A stretch of 64,000 bases of DNA from Tessaracoccus sp. OS52. GTDB taxonomy: Bacteria; Actinomycetota; Actinomycetes; Propionibacteriales; Propionibacteriaceae. The position numbers and the translations under genes are program-made. Location of the stretch: contig NZ_JAJEWM010000001.1 in NCBI RefSeq assembly GCF_020687685.1, positions 62,001-126,000 on the forward strand, read 5' to 3'. Below the pieces are notes generated by a model. The model saw only the letters and a list, made by a program, of their open reading frames with translations. It made no database searches and was not told where the DNA came from. This document shows positions 16,670 to 30,123 of this stretch, piece after piece (within the stretch, counting starts at the first letter, position 1; each line of letters begins with the position of its first letter).

Positions 16670-17573
16670 CGACGGCTCAGCTGTGCGTTTGGTGCTCGGT
16701 GGGTGGTGCGCGGATCGCGCAACTAAGCGAAGCGGGGGGGGCGCCCCCGTCGGCCTGGCTGTGCGTTTGGTGCTCGGTGGCGGAGCGCGGATCGCACACC
16801 TAAGCGACCAGGGCGCCGTCGTCGGCTTACCTGTGCGTTCTGTGCTCGGTGGCGGAGCGCGGATCGCACACCTAAGCGACCAGGGCGCCGTCGGCCTGGC
16901 TGTGCGTTGCTGGTCGGTGGCGGAGCACGGATCGCACACCCAGCGACGCCCCGGCGCGGCGGGGCGCGGGGAGGGGCGCCGTCGGCGTGGCTGTGCGTTT
17001 GCTGGTCGGTGGCGGAGCACGGATCGCACACCCAGCGACGCCCCGGCGCGGCGGGGCGCGGGGAGGGGCGCCGTCGGCCTGGCTGTGCGTTTGCTGGTCG
17101 GTGACGGAGCGCGGATCGCACACCTGAGCGAAGCTGGGCGTCGTCGTAGGACTAGGTGTGCGTTTTGTGCTCGGTGCTGGAGCACGGATCGCACACCCAG
17201 CGACGGCGCGGCGCGGCGTCGCGGCCGGGGAGGGGCGCCGTCGGTCTGGCTGTGCGTTTGCTGGTCGGTGGCGGAGCGCGGATCGTGCACCTAAGCGAAG
17301 CAGGGCGCCGTCGTCGGTTTAACTGTGCGTTTTGTGCTCGGTGCTGGAGCACGGATCGCACACCCAGCGACGGCGCGGCGCGGCGTCGCGGCCGGGGAGG
17401 GGCGCCGTCGGTCTGGCTGTGCGTTTGCTGGTCGGTGACGGAGCACGGATCGCGCATCTAAGCGAAGAGGGGCGTCGTCGTCGGACTAGGTGTGCGTTTT
17501 GTGCTCGGTGCTGGAGCACGGATCGCACACCCAGCGACGGCGCGGCGCGACGGCGCGGCGGGGAGTGGGGCCC
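16670..17573. repeat. Family A nested-hairpin repeat array, ~11 units
   Basis: This 1-kb gap between the convergent hepT and LacI genes is filled by about eleven imperfect units, with the core gtgcgtt at roughly 16682, 16760, 16832, 16902, 16992, 17084, 17156, 17252, 17324, 17420 and 17491. Each core folds into an outer stem (gtgtgcg with cgcacac) and an inner stem (tgctc with gagca, or gctc/gagc) around a ggtg-type loop, followed by CTAAGCGA or CCAGCGACG. Spacing is short (~70-78 bp) or long (~90-96 bp); long spacers carry an extra hairpin, for example cgccccg-gcgcgg-cggggcg at 16947-16966. No coding signal is convincing. Related units occur at 33295-33690. Confidence 0.9.
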
Positions 17574-17580
17574 CTGCGGG

Positions 17581-18597
17581 TCAGCAGGACTCGCGCTCCA
17601 CCAGGCTCATGTGCAGCACCTCGGTGCGGGGGTCGGCGCCGTCGATCATGCCCAGTGCCATCTCCGCGGCCACCCGGCCCTCGTCGTGGAGGGGCTGCTC
17701 GATGGTGGTCAGGGGAGGGGTGCTGGTGGCGGCGAAAGGGTGGTTGTCGAAGCCGATGACCGACACGTCCTCGGGCACCCGGCGCCCAGCCAGGCGCAGG
17801 GCGGTCAGGGCACCGACGGCGATGCGGTCGGAGCCGGCGAGGATGCCGTCGATCTCGGGGACGGTCTCCAGCAATTCGCGTGCGGCCTCGAACCCGGAGT
17901 TGGAGTCCCAGCCGGTGTAGACGACGGCGTCGTCCTGCAGCCGCTCGCCCAGGACGGAGTGGTAGCCGCGGTGACGGTCGACGGAGGCGGGGTTGTCGAA
18001 GGGACCCAGAATTGCCCCGACCCGGGTCCGGCCCTGCGCCAGCATCCGTTCGGCGGCGATCCGGGAGCCCTCGACGTCGTCGGCGTAGACGGTGGAGAAC
18101 ACGCCCTCGTAGGGCATTCCCTCCAGTTGGCCGCACAGGACAACGGGGAGGTCGCCCCGCGAGAGGGCCTCCAGGACGTCGCCGCCGACGTAGGGGGACA
18201 GGCTGATCACGGCGTCGAAGGATCGCCTGTCGAAGTGCTGTAGCGCACGGGCGCGTTCGTCGTCGGAGTGGGCCTGCAGCAGCATCGGCAGGAAGGGGGT
18301 GCTGGCCAGGCCGTCGGTGATGCCCTTCAGTATGGTGCTGTAGGTGGGGTCGACGAACAGCTCGTCGAGGGGCTCGGTCACGAGCACCGCGATGGCGTTG
18401 GCGAGGCCCGTGGCCAGTGCCCGGCCCTGCGCGTTCGGCACGAATCCGGTGGCCAGCATCGCCTCCCGGACTCGCTTCTTGGTGGCCTCCGTCACGGCGG
18501 GGGAGTCGTTCAGGGCGCGCGACGCCGTCGCCCGGGACACCCCGGCCACCCGGGCCACGTCCCCGATCGTCGACTTCGTCCGCTTGGCTCTCGCCAC
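17581..18597 (-). CDS. LacI-family transcriptional regulator of the ebg/ABC regulon
   Basis: A 338-residue LacI-family repressor. HTH: STIGDVARVAGVSRATASRALND, with the hinge around NAQGRALATG. The effector domain carries FDRRSFDAVISLSPYVGG, ILGPFDNPASVDRHRGY and VIGFDNHPFAATSTPPLTT. It is divergent from ebgA with 102 bp between the starts, and the intergenic region contains a perfect 18-bp palindrome that recurs at 24475. It therefore very probably represses ebgA-ebgC-permease and the second transport operon, and responds to a beta-galactoside-type sugar (inference). Its 3' end abuts the family A repeat array. Confidence 0.92.
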   Translation of the reverse strand: MARAKRTKSTIGDVARVAGVSRATASRALNDSPAVTEATKKRVREAMLATGFVPNAQGRALATGLANAIAVLVTEPLDELFVDPTYSTILKGITDGLASTPFLPMLLQAHSDDERARALQHFDRRSFDAVISLSPYVGGDVLEALSRGDLPVVLCGQLEGMPYEGVFSTVYADDVEGSRIAAERMLAQGRTRVGAILGPFDNPASVDRHRGYHSVLGERLQDDAVVYTGWDSNSGFEAARELLETVPEIDGILAGSDRIAVGALTALRLAGRRVPEDVSVIGFDNHPFAATSTPPLTTIEQPLHDEGRVAAEMALGMIDGADPRTEVLHMSLVERESC

Positions 18598-18667
18598 TGG
18601 CTCCTCCTGTTGCGGTGGACACTAGTCCACCCCGTTTCCTGATGCCCGGTGACTTCATGTTAGGGTA

Positions 18668-23628
<4,961 letters not shown>

Positions 23629-23654
23629 TCGCGGCTCTCGTTCAACGCTCCCAG

Positions 23655-23693
23655 CCGACGCCCTCCCGCCCCCCGCGGGAGGGCGTCGGTTTT
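23655..23693 (+). terminator. Intrinsic terminator of the ebg operon
   Basis: A perfect 15-bp stem (ccgacgccctcccgc / gcgggagggcgtcgg) with a C5 loop is followed by TTTT. It lies 26 bp after the permease stop. Confidence 0.92.
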
Positions 23694-23710
23694 CCACTCC
23701 GCCTCCGCCT

Positions 23711-23816
<106 letters not shown>

Positions 23817-23826
23817 TCCGCACCGT

Positions 23827-24288
23827 CGGTTTACCAGCGCTTCCGCGGGTTTACCAGCCCTCTTGTTGGTTCACCAGCGTTGTTGGTGTTTACCAGCGCT
23901 GTACGGCTGGTGGTGAGAAACAACGCTGGTCAATCGCCGGCGACGGTGGGTCTCACCTCACGCCGCCGCTCGCCGCCGCGCTGATGGCCTCGGTTTACCA
24001 GCGCTTCCGCGGGTTTACCAGCGCTTGAGTTGGTTCACCAGCGTTGTTGGTGTTTACCAGCGCTGTACGGCTGGTGGTGAGAAACAACGCTGGTCAATCG
24101 CCGGCGACGGTGGGTCTCACCTCACGCCGCCGCTCGCCGCCGCGCCGCTCTACGCCGCTCGCCGCCGCGACGACGGCGTCGGTTTACCAGCGCTCGCTGC
24201 GGTTGACCAGCGCTTACGCGCGTTCACCAGCGTTATTCGTCGTCACCAGCGCTGTACGGCTGGTGACGAGCAACAACGCTGGTCAATC
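23827..24288. repeat. Family B hairpin repeats, three units
   Basis: Three units (about 23827-23936, 23991-24100 and 24180-24288) occupy the gap between the ebg terminator and the DMT gene. Each has two 20-bp leader repeats of the type ggtttaccagcgcttccgcg and a terminal nested hairpin. Its outer stem ACCAGCGTTGTT/AACAACGCTGGT pairs at 23873-23884 with 23919-23930 and 24037-24048 with 24083-24094; unit 3 (24226-24237 with 24272-24283) has one mismatch. The inner stem is ACCAGC/GCTGGT; in unit 3 it lengthens to a perfect 10 bp (24241-24250 with 24259-24268). Units 1 and 2 also share ~55 bp of downstream sequence. The remaining ~190 bp up to the operator at 24475 show nothing recognisable. Confidence 0.9.
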
Positions 24289-24474
24289 GGAAGTAGGGCC
24301 GGGGAATCGCGACGGCGCAAGGCCTGGCTCGGGGCGGGCGCCAAGGGGGCTCACCCACCACGCGAAGGTCGGCGCGGGCGTGGGACCTCGCGCACCCACG
24401 GAGGCCAACTCACTGCAACCGAGGGGTCGGCATTTGCATCGGGAGGGACGAGAAAGTTACACTCTTTCCCTACC

Positions 24475-24492
24475 AATGAAACCGGTTTCATT
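24475..24492. promoter_or_regulatory. LacI-family operator, identical to the ebgA operator
   Basis: The same 18-bp palindrome aatgaaaccggtttcatt as at 18668-18685, lying 22 bp upstream of the DMT transporter start. It places the DMT-ABC-hydrolase operon in the regulon of the LacI protein at 17581. Confidence 0.9.
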
Positions 24493-24514
24493 CCGGAGGT
24501 CCCAGGGGGTGACA

Positions 24515-25414
24515 ATGCAACGCATGGCGACGGCTGCTCTGCTCGCAGTCACCGTAATCTGGGGATCGACGTTCTTCGTCATCAAGGACGCGGTCGACGC
24601 CATGGATCCCGCCGACTTCCTCGCGGTCCGGTTCACCCTCGCCGCGGTCGTGATCTGCGCCGTCCTCTGGCGCCGGATCGCCAGGCTGTCGCCCAAGCAC
24701 TGGGCCTTCGCGCTAGGTGTGGGCGCGGTCTACGGTCTGGGTCAGCTCGCCCAGACCTATGGACTCCGGCTCACCTCGGCTTCCATGTCCGGCTTTATCA
24801 CCGGCACCTACGTCGTAATCACCCCGCTGGTCGTGTGGGCCGTATTCCGACGGCGTCCCAGCGTCCGCACCTGGGTCGCGGTGCTCGTCGCCGTCGTCGG
24901 ACTCGGTGTGCTCAGCATCACCGGAACCAGCATCGGCGGGCCGGGGGAGGCGCTGACTCTCCTCGGGGCCGCGCTGTACGCGGTGCACATCGTCGCCCTC
25001 GACAGGGCCGCGCGGCGCGTCGATGTCCTGGCGCTCACCGCGGTCCAGATGGTCGGTATCGCCCTCGTCGTCGGCATCGCTGGCCTGCCCGGCGGCTACA
25101 CCGTCCCAGCCGCGCCGTCGGTCTTGGGCGCAATCGCCTACACCGCCTTGGTGGCAGGCGTGCTGACCATGGGGCTGCAGACCTGGTCTCAGCAGTACCT
25201 CGCCCCCACCAGGGTCGCGCTGCTCATGACCCTTGAGCCTGTTTTCGCCACCTTGTTCGCCGTCGTTTTCGGAGGGGAGTCGGTCACCCTCCGGCTCCTG
25301 ATCGGCGGCCTCATGATCCTCGCGGGAACCGTCATCGGTGTCCGCGCGGATCCCGCACCAGACGCACCCCTCACAACAGCCGGGCCGAACCCGGAACCAA
25401 TCCACGTCCAGTAA
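24515..25414 (+). CDS. EamA/DMT-family transporter
   Basis: A 299-residue drug/metabolite transporter with ten predicted helices in two EamA repeats (ALLAVTVIWGSTFFVIKDAVD at the start; SVLGAIAYTALVAGVLTMGLQ and LAPTRVALLMTLEPVFATLFAVVFGGE in the second half). The ATG at 24515 lies 23 bp behind the operator; the frame is open much further upstream, but that region is repeat DNA. The gene is followed after 34 bp by the solute-binding protein and appears to lead the second LacI-controlled operon. Substrate unknown; it may export an end product of sugar metabolism or import an amino compound. Confidence 0.87.
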   Translation: MQRMATAALLAVTVIWGSTFFVIKDAVDAMDPADFLAVRFTLAAVVICAVLWRRIARLSPKHWAFALGVGAVYGLGQLAQTYGLRLTSASMSGFITGTYVVITPLVVWAVFRRRPSVRTWVAVLVAVVGLGVLSITGTSIGGPGEALTLLGAALYAVHIVALDRAARRVDVLALTAVQMVGIALVVGIAGLPGGYTVPAAPSVLGAIAYTALVAGVLTMGLQTWSQQYLAPTRVALLMTLEPVFATLFAVVFGGESVTLRLLIGGLMILAGTVIGVRADPAPDAPLTTAGPNPEPIHVQ

Positions 25415-25448
25415 TTCATCACAGTCGATGGACGCAAGAAGGAGAAAC

Positions 25449-26744
25449 ATGTCAGTCAACATCAGCCGCAGGAAGCTGCTCTTCGCCACCGGCGGGGTCG
25501 CCGCCAGCGCCGTACTCGTGGCCTGCAGCGGCAACAGCGGCAGCTCGGGGGAGAAGGGTGCTGTCACCTGGTCCACCTGGGGCTCGCCCGACGAACTCAA
25601 GGGCTTCGACCGCTTCCAGGAGGCGTTCAAGACCAACAACCCCGACATCGAGCTGAAGTTCCAGCCCGTCCCCTCCTACGGCGACTACCACTCCAAGCTG
25701 CAGACCCAGCTCACGAGCAACACCGCCCCCGACGTGTTCTACGTCGGCGACGACCGGATCGCCTCCATCATCCGCAACGACGTCCTGCTGCCGATCGGCG
25801 AGGGTCTGGCTGACACCGACCTCAGCCAGGACGACTTCGCCGAGAACATCCTCGACATCGCCCGCTGGGAGGGCGAGGTCTACGCCCTGCCCAACGACGT
25901 CAACCCCGACACCCTCTGGTACGACAAGGAGGCGCTCGCCGCCGCCGGCATCACCGACGACCCGGCCGAGCTCGCCGAGAACGACGAGTGGACCACCGAG
26001 GCCTTCCTCGACATGTCCACCAAGCTCGCAGCCGCCGGACTCACCGGTGCGGTCTTCTGGAACTACTGGGCCACCCACGCCAGCTGGATGACCTCCCAGG
26101 ACGGGCAGGTCTACGACGCCGACGGCAAGTACGTCGCGCACACCGACTCCAACAGCGTCGCCGCCATGGAGGAGTTCGCAGCCCGCTTCCAGGCCGGTGA
26201 GTTCAAGCTCGCCGACCTCCTGCCCACCGGCGCCGGGTCCGAGTCCATGCTCGTCACCCACAAGCTCGGCTTCCTCGCGGCCGGTCGCTACACCATCGGC
26301 GCCATCCGCGGCGCCGGCGTCGACGAGACCCTCTACGACGTCGTGCGCTGGCCCAGCCCCGACGGCAAGGCCCGGCCCACCGGCGTCGCCGCCTCCTACC
26401 TGGCCATCAACAAGAACGCTGCCGACCCGGAGGCCGCGCTCAAGTTCTTCTCGTCGTTCCTCGACGCCGAGGGCCAGCGGCTTCGCCTGGAGGACGCCGG
26501 CAACGCCGTCCCGTCCGTCAAGGGCGCCGACGACATCGTGCTGGACGCCGGTTACCCGGCCCACGCCCAGACCATGCTCGACATGCGCGACCTCGGCTAC
26601 TCCAACTTCCCAACCGAGGCGGCCGTGCCGGACCTGTCCAACACCATCTCCGTGGAGTACATGCAGCCGCTGTACGAGGGCAAGTCCACCGCCCAGGAGA
26701 CGCTCGACGCCGTGGCCGCCCTCGTCGAGGAACAGACGGCCTGA
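25449..26744 (+). CDS. ABC sugar transporter solute-binding lipoprotein with Tat-type signal
   Basis: A 431-residue family 1 solute-binding protein. The signal SRRKLLFATGG contains a twin-arginine pattern, and the lipobox is LVAC, so it is probably a Tat-exported lipoprotein. The mature part (VTWSTWGSPDELKGFDRFQEA, FYVGDDRIASIIRN, NDVNPDTLWYDKEALAAAG) fits oligosaccharide-binding proteins. The ATG at 25449 follows AAGGAGAA. It is coupled to the two permeases by a TGATG overlap. Expected ligand: the galactoside or glycan hydrolysed by ebgA or by the hydrolase at 28557. Confidence 0.92.
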   Translation: MSVNISRRKLLFATGGVAASAVLVACSGNSGSSGEKGAVTWSTWGSPDELKGFDRFQEAFKTNNPDIELKFQPVPSYGDYHSKLQTQLTSNTAPDVFYVGDDRIASIIRNDVLLPIGEGLADTDLSQDDFAENILDIARWEGEVYALPNDVNPDTLWYDKEALAAAGITDDPAELAENDEWTTEAFLDMSTKLAAAGLTGAVFWNYWATHASWMTSQDGQVYDADGKYVAHTDSNSVAAMEEFAARFQAGEFKLADLLPTGAGSESMLVTHKLGFLAAGRYTIGAIRGAGVDETLYDVVRWPSPDGKARPTGVAASYLAINKNAADPEAALKFFSSFLDAEGQRLRLEDAGNAVPSVKGADDIVLDAGYPAHAQTMLDMRDLGYSNFPTEAAVPDLSNTISVEYMQPLYEGKSTAQETLDAVAALVEEQTA

Positions 26745-27685
26745 TGTCTGCCACGACCACATCCGCCGTCGACGGCGCCGGGGCCTCGGCTCCCGGCCGC
26801 CGTCGGCGGGGATGGCGGGAGCGCGACAAGCTCTGGGGCGTGTTCTTCGTCGCCCCCCAGACGCTGGGCCTGCTCCTGTTCACCCTCATCCCGTTCGGGT
26901 TCGCGTTCGTCCTCGCCTTCACCGAGTGGAGCGGTTTCGGGATGCCGGAGTTCGTCGGCTTCGACAACTTCGCCAACCAACTGAGCAGCCCCCTGCTCGG
27001 CCGGGCGATCGGCAACACCTTGGTGATCGCTGCGGTGACGGTGCCCGTCGGCCTGTTCCTGGCCATCCTGGTGGCGTCGGTGCTCAACAAGATCAAGGGC
27101 CGCGCCATCTACATGGTGATGTTCTTCGCGCCTGTGGTGACCAGTTCCGTGGCGGTGGCCCTGATCTGGCAGCAGCTGCTGCGCGCCGACGGCGTCCTCT
27201 CGGGTGGGCTGACCACCCTGTTCGGCATCCCGCCGATCGACTGGCTGGGAGATCCCGTCCTGGCCCTGCTCGCGGTCTGTGCGGTGACCATCTGGTCCTC
27301 GCTGGGCCTCAACGTCGTCATCTTCATGGCCGGGCTGCAGAACATCTCGCCGTCGGTCATGGAGGCCGCCGCCATCGACGGCGCGGGCCCGATCGCCCGC
27401 TTCTTCAAGCTGACGCTGCCCCTGCTGAGCCCGATCATCTTCTTCCAGTCGGTGATCGCGTTCATCTCTTCGCTGCAGACCTTCGACCTCGTGTTCGTCC
27501 TGGTGGCCAACGCCGGCCCGGACAACGGCACGCGCACGATCGTCTACCACATCTACGACCTCGGCATCGCCAAGCTGCAACTGGGCCTGTCCAGCGCCGC
27601 CTCCATCATTCTTCTCGTGCTCACGCTGGCGATCACCGCCGTCCAGTTCGGCCTGCAGAAGAAGTTCGTCCACTACGAAGGGTGA
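26744..27685 (+). CDS. ABC sugar transporter permease (MalF/UgpA type)
   Basis: A 313-residue permease with about six transmembrane segments (GVFFVAPQTLGLLLFTLIPFG first). The EAA loop is MEAAAIDGAGPIARFFKLTLPLLSP. Start overlaps the stop of the solute-binding protein gene (TGATG) and its own stop overlaps the next permease in the same way. A polar N-terminal ~30 residues precede helix 1. Confidence 0.92.
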   Translation: MSATTTSAVDGAGASAPGRRRRGWRERDKLWGVFFVAPQTLGLLLFTLIPFGFAFVLAFTEWSGFGMPEFVGFDNFANQLSSPLLGRAIGNTLVIAAVTVPVGLFLAILVASVLNKIKGRAIYMVMFFAPVVTSSVAVALIWQQLLRADGVLSGGLTTLFGIPPIDWLGDPVLALLAVCAVTIWSSLGLNVVIFMAGLQNISPSVMEAAAIDGAGPIARFFKLTLPLLSPIIFFQSVIAFISSLQTFDLVFVLVANAGPDNGTRTIVYHIYDLGIAKLQLGLSSAASIILLVLTLAITAVQFGLQKKFVHYEG

Positions 27686-28557
27686 TGACGATGACCGCCA
27701 TTCCCGTGGAGACCAAGAAGCCTCCCGCGCGCCGGATCCTCGGCGCCAGCCTCAAGCACGTCGTCGTCTTCGCCGCCGCCTTCCTGATGGTCGCGCCGTT
27801 CCTCTGGATGCTGCTCACCAGCTTCAAGGGCCTGCCGCAGCTGCTGCAGGATCCGCTGAGCATCTTCCCCGACCCCTGGGTGTTCTCGAACTTCGCCGAG
27901 GCCTGGAACGCGCTGCCCTTCGGCCGCGCGTACGCGAACTCCATCTACATCACAGTGCTCAGCGTGTTCGGCACGCTCATCACCAGCACCATGGCGGCCT
28001 ACGCGTTCGCGCGGATCCCGTTCCGGGGGTCCAAGGCGCTGTTCGGGGTGTTCCTCGCGATGCAGATGGTGCCCAAGCAAGTCACGCTCGTGCCGTTCTA
28101 CTTCATCATGGCCCAGATCGGCTGGGTGGATTCCCACCTGGCGCTGATCGTGCCCGCCATCATGGTGAACCCGTTCGGCGTCTTCCTGGCGCGACAGTTC
28201 ATCCTGAGCGTCCCCGTCGAACTCGAGGAGGCCGCGCTGATGGACGGTGCCTCCCGCTGGGGCATCTACTGGCGCATCATCCTGCCGACCATCCGGCCGG
28301 GGCTCGGCGCGCTGGCCATCATCGCCGCGCTCGACGCCTGGAACGCGTTCCTGATGCCGCTGATCCTGCTCAACAGCACCGAACTGTTCACGGTCCCGCT
28401 GCTGCTGAGCCAGTTCCAGGGCCAGCACGGTGGCTTCAACTACGCCTTGATCATGGCCGCGACGGCGGTCTCCACCGTCCCCATGCTGATCGCGTTCATC
28501 ATCGGGCAGCGCCAGATCATCAACTCGCTGGCCACCTCCGGGCTCGGCGGGCGCTGA
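27685..28557 (+). CDS. ABC sugar transporter permease (MalG/UgpE type)
   Basis: A 290-residue permease. Starts at ATG 27685 overlapping the previous stop (TGATG), with a second ATG at 27691; the longer open frame upstream is a shadow of the other genes. Helix 1 is VVVFAAAFLMVAPFLWMLLTS; the EAA loop is EEAALMDGASRWGIYWRIILP. Stop overlaps the following hydrolase start (TGATG). As with the first importer, no ATPase is encoded locally. Confidence 0.92.
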   Translation: MTMTAIPVETKKPPARRILGASLKHVVVFAAAFLMVAPFLWMLLTSFKGLPQLLQDPLSIFPDPWVFSNFAEAWNALPFGRAYANSIYITVLSVFGTLITSTMAAYAFARIPFRGSKALFGVFLAMQMVPKQVTLVPFYFIMAQIGWVDSHLALIVPAIMVNPFGVFLARQFILSVPVELEEAALMDGASRWGIYWRIILPTIRPGLGALAIIAALDAWNAFLMPLILLNSTELFTVPLLLSQFQGQHGGFNYALIMAATAVSTVPMLIAFIIGQRQIINSLATSGLGGR

Positions 28558-30032
28558 TGGCCGGGTTCGCCATCGACCTGGTCACCATCCCCTACACGGT
28601 CCCCGGCTCCCGCCTGTTCGTCCTGCGCGACGGCGACACGCTGACACTGTACGAGGCCGCCTACGAGCGGGCGCTCCGCGACAGCGTCGTGATTCGCGGA
28701 ATCGCGGGGGAGGTGGAGCGCGTGACGCCTGATGGCATCGAGTTCGCCGACGGCACCACGCTCGTCATCTCCGGTGACCAGGCGTGTCGCGGCGACGTCG
28801 TGCTCGCGGGTGGGCAGGGCGACCCTCGGCAGCACATCCCGACGCCTGCGGAGTGGCTCGCCCGCACGCCGCAGGTGGCTCCACGGTGGCAGTCACTGGT
28901 GGACCTTTGCTGGTGGGTGCTCGGCTGCAACACTCTGAGCCTGGGCGGCGCCGCCCAGGGACGCGCAGTGGTGCCGTCGAAGATCGGCTACGTCGGCCAC
29001 TGGCAGTGGGACAGCTACTTCATCGCCATCGGGTTGCGCCACGGCGACCGCGAACTCGCCGTCGAGCAGTTGCGGATCGCCGTCTCGCGGCAGCAGCCCG
29101 ACGGGCAGTTGCCCGACGTCGTGCACGAGGCCGGCGTGCTGGCCTCCAGCGACGACCTCCCGCCCGGTGACCTGGAGAACCTGCGCGCGATGGCGTCGCC
29201 GACGCTGGCGCACTCCCGGATTCCCCTGACCAAGCCCCCGCTGACGGCGCTCGCGGTCTCGCTCGTGGCGCCGGATCTGGTCGACGAGTTCCTCGACCCG
29301 ATCCTCGCCTCCCAGGAGTGGTGGTACGCGGCGTCGGACCCCGGCAACACCGGGCTTCCGGCCTACCTGCACCCCTATTCATCCGGCCTCGATGACTCCC
29401 CGATCTTCGACCACGACGCCATCGTCCGCTCGCCGGACCTGGCCGCCTACCTGATCAGCCAGGACCAGCTCCTGGCCGACTGGCTGCGGGAGCGTGGCCG
29501 CGACGCCGACGCCGAACGCTGCACCGCACGCGCCGAGCGCACGCTGGGTCTGCTGCTGGAGCACTGGCACCCGGAGCGGGGACAGTTCGCCAGCGTCGGT
29601 GAGGCCGGGCAGGAACTGGCCACCGACGCCGTGGTCGGCCTGATGCCGTTGCTGGTCGGCGGGCTGCCGGGCGACGTCGTCGAGGCGCTGCTGGCCGCGA
29701 CGCAGGACCCGACGCGCTTCGGCACCCCCCATCCGCTGCCGACGGTGGCCACCTCCGACCCCGACTTCTCCCCGACCAGGATGTGGCGCGGCCCCGTCTG
29801 GGTGAACACGATTTGGCTGGTCGCTCATGGGCTGCGCAGGCAGGGAAAAGTGGCTGAGGCCGACGCGCTGGAGCGTGCGACGCTGGAACTGGTCCTCGCC
29901 GCCGGCGGACCCCACGAGTACTTCAACCCCTTCGACGCCACCAAGCCACCACGCGCGACGACGGCGTTCGGCTGGTCTGCGGCGCTGGTCGTCGACATGG
30001 CGGTCCGCGCCCGGGGTGCGCTGGTCGAGTAG
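28557..30032 (+). CDS. MGH1/GH63-like (alpha/alpha)6-barrel glycoside hydrolase
   Basis: A 491-residue cytoplasmic hydrolase. The N-terminal ~110 residues are a small beta-domain; the rest is an (alpha/alpha)6 barrel with hallmarks of the MGH1-like/GH63 group: SKIGYVGHWQWDSYFIAIGLRHGD, QQPDGQLPDVVHEAG, and the C-terminal FSPTRMWRGPVWVNTIWLVAHGL followed by GPHEYFNPF. WDSYF and RGPVW are the typical active-site surroundings with the acid Asp. Known relatives hydrolyse alpha-linked glucosides, mannosides or mannosylglycerate. It is the last gene of the LacI-controlled ABC operon, coupled by TGATG, and should act on the imported sugar. Confidence 0.82.
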   Translation: MAGFAIDLVTIPYTVPGSRLFVLRDGDTLTLYEAAYERALRDSVVIRGIAGEVERVTPDGIEFADGTTLVISGDQACRGDVVLAGGQGDPRQHIPTPAEWLARTPQVAPRWQSLVDLCWWVLGCNTLSLGGAAQGRAVVPSKIGYVGHWQWDSYFIAIGLRHGDRELAVEQLRIAVSRQQPDGQLPDVVHEAGVLASSDDLPPGDLENLRAMASPTLAHSRIPLTKPPLTALAVSLVAPDLVDEFLDPILASQEWWYAASDPGNTGLPAYLHPYSSGLDDSPIFDHDAIVRSPDLAAYLISQDQLLADWLRERGRDADAERCTARAERTLGLLLEHWHPERGQFASVGEAGQELATDAVVGLMPLLVGGLPGDVVEALLAATQDPTRFGTPHPLPTVATSDPDFSPTRMWRGPVWVNTIWLVAHGLRRQGKVAEADALERATLELVLAAGGPHEYFNPFDATKPPRATTAFGWSAALVVDMAVRARGALVE

Positions 30033-30123
30033 CCGGCGAGGGACGAGTCAGCGTGTCGAGACCCCGGCCGATGCGGGACCGGAGAGGTAGATTGGTCCCT
30101 TCGCCAAGCAACGGAGGTTGGCC

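Noticed and set aside
16638-17528. Open frames on both strands across the family A array
   Set aside because: Repeated Arg/Ala/Gly-rich translations that follow the hairpin repeat; stems are preserved rather than codons.
24044-24514. Upstream extension of the DMT transporter frame
   Set aside because: It would translate family B repeats and the operator; the ATG at 24515 follows the operator and starts at the first membrane helix.
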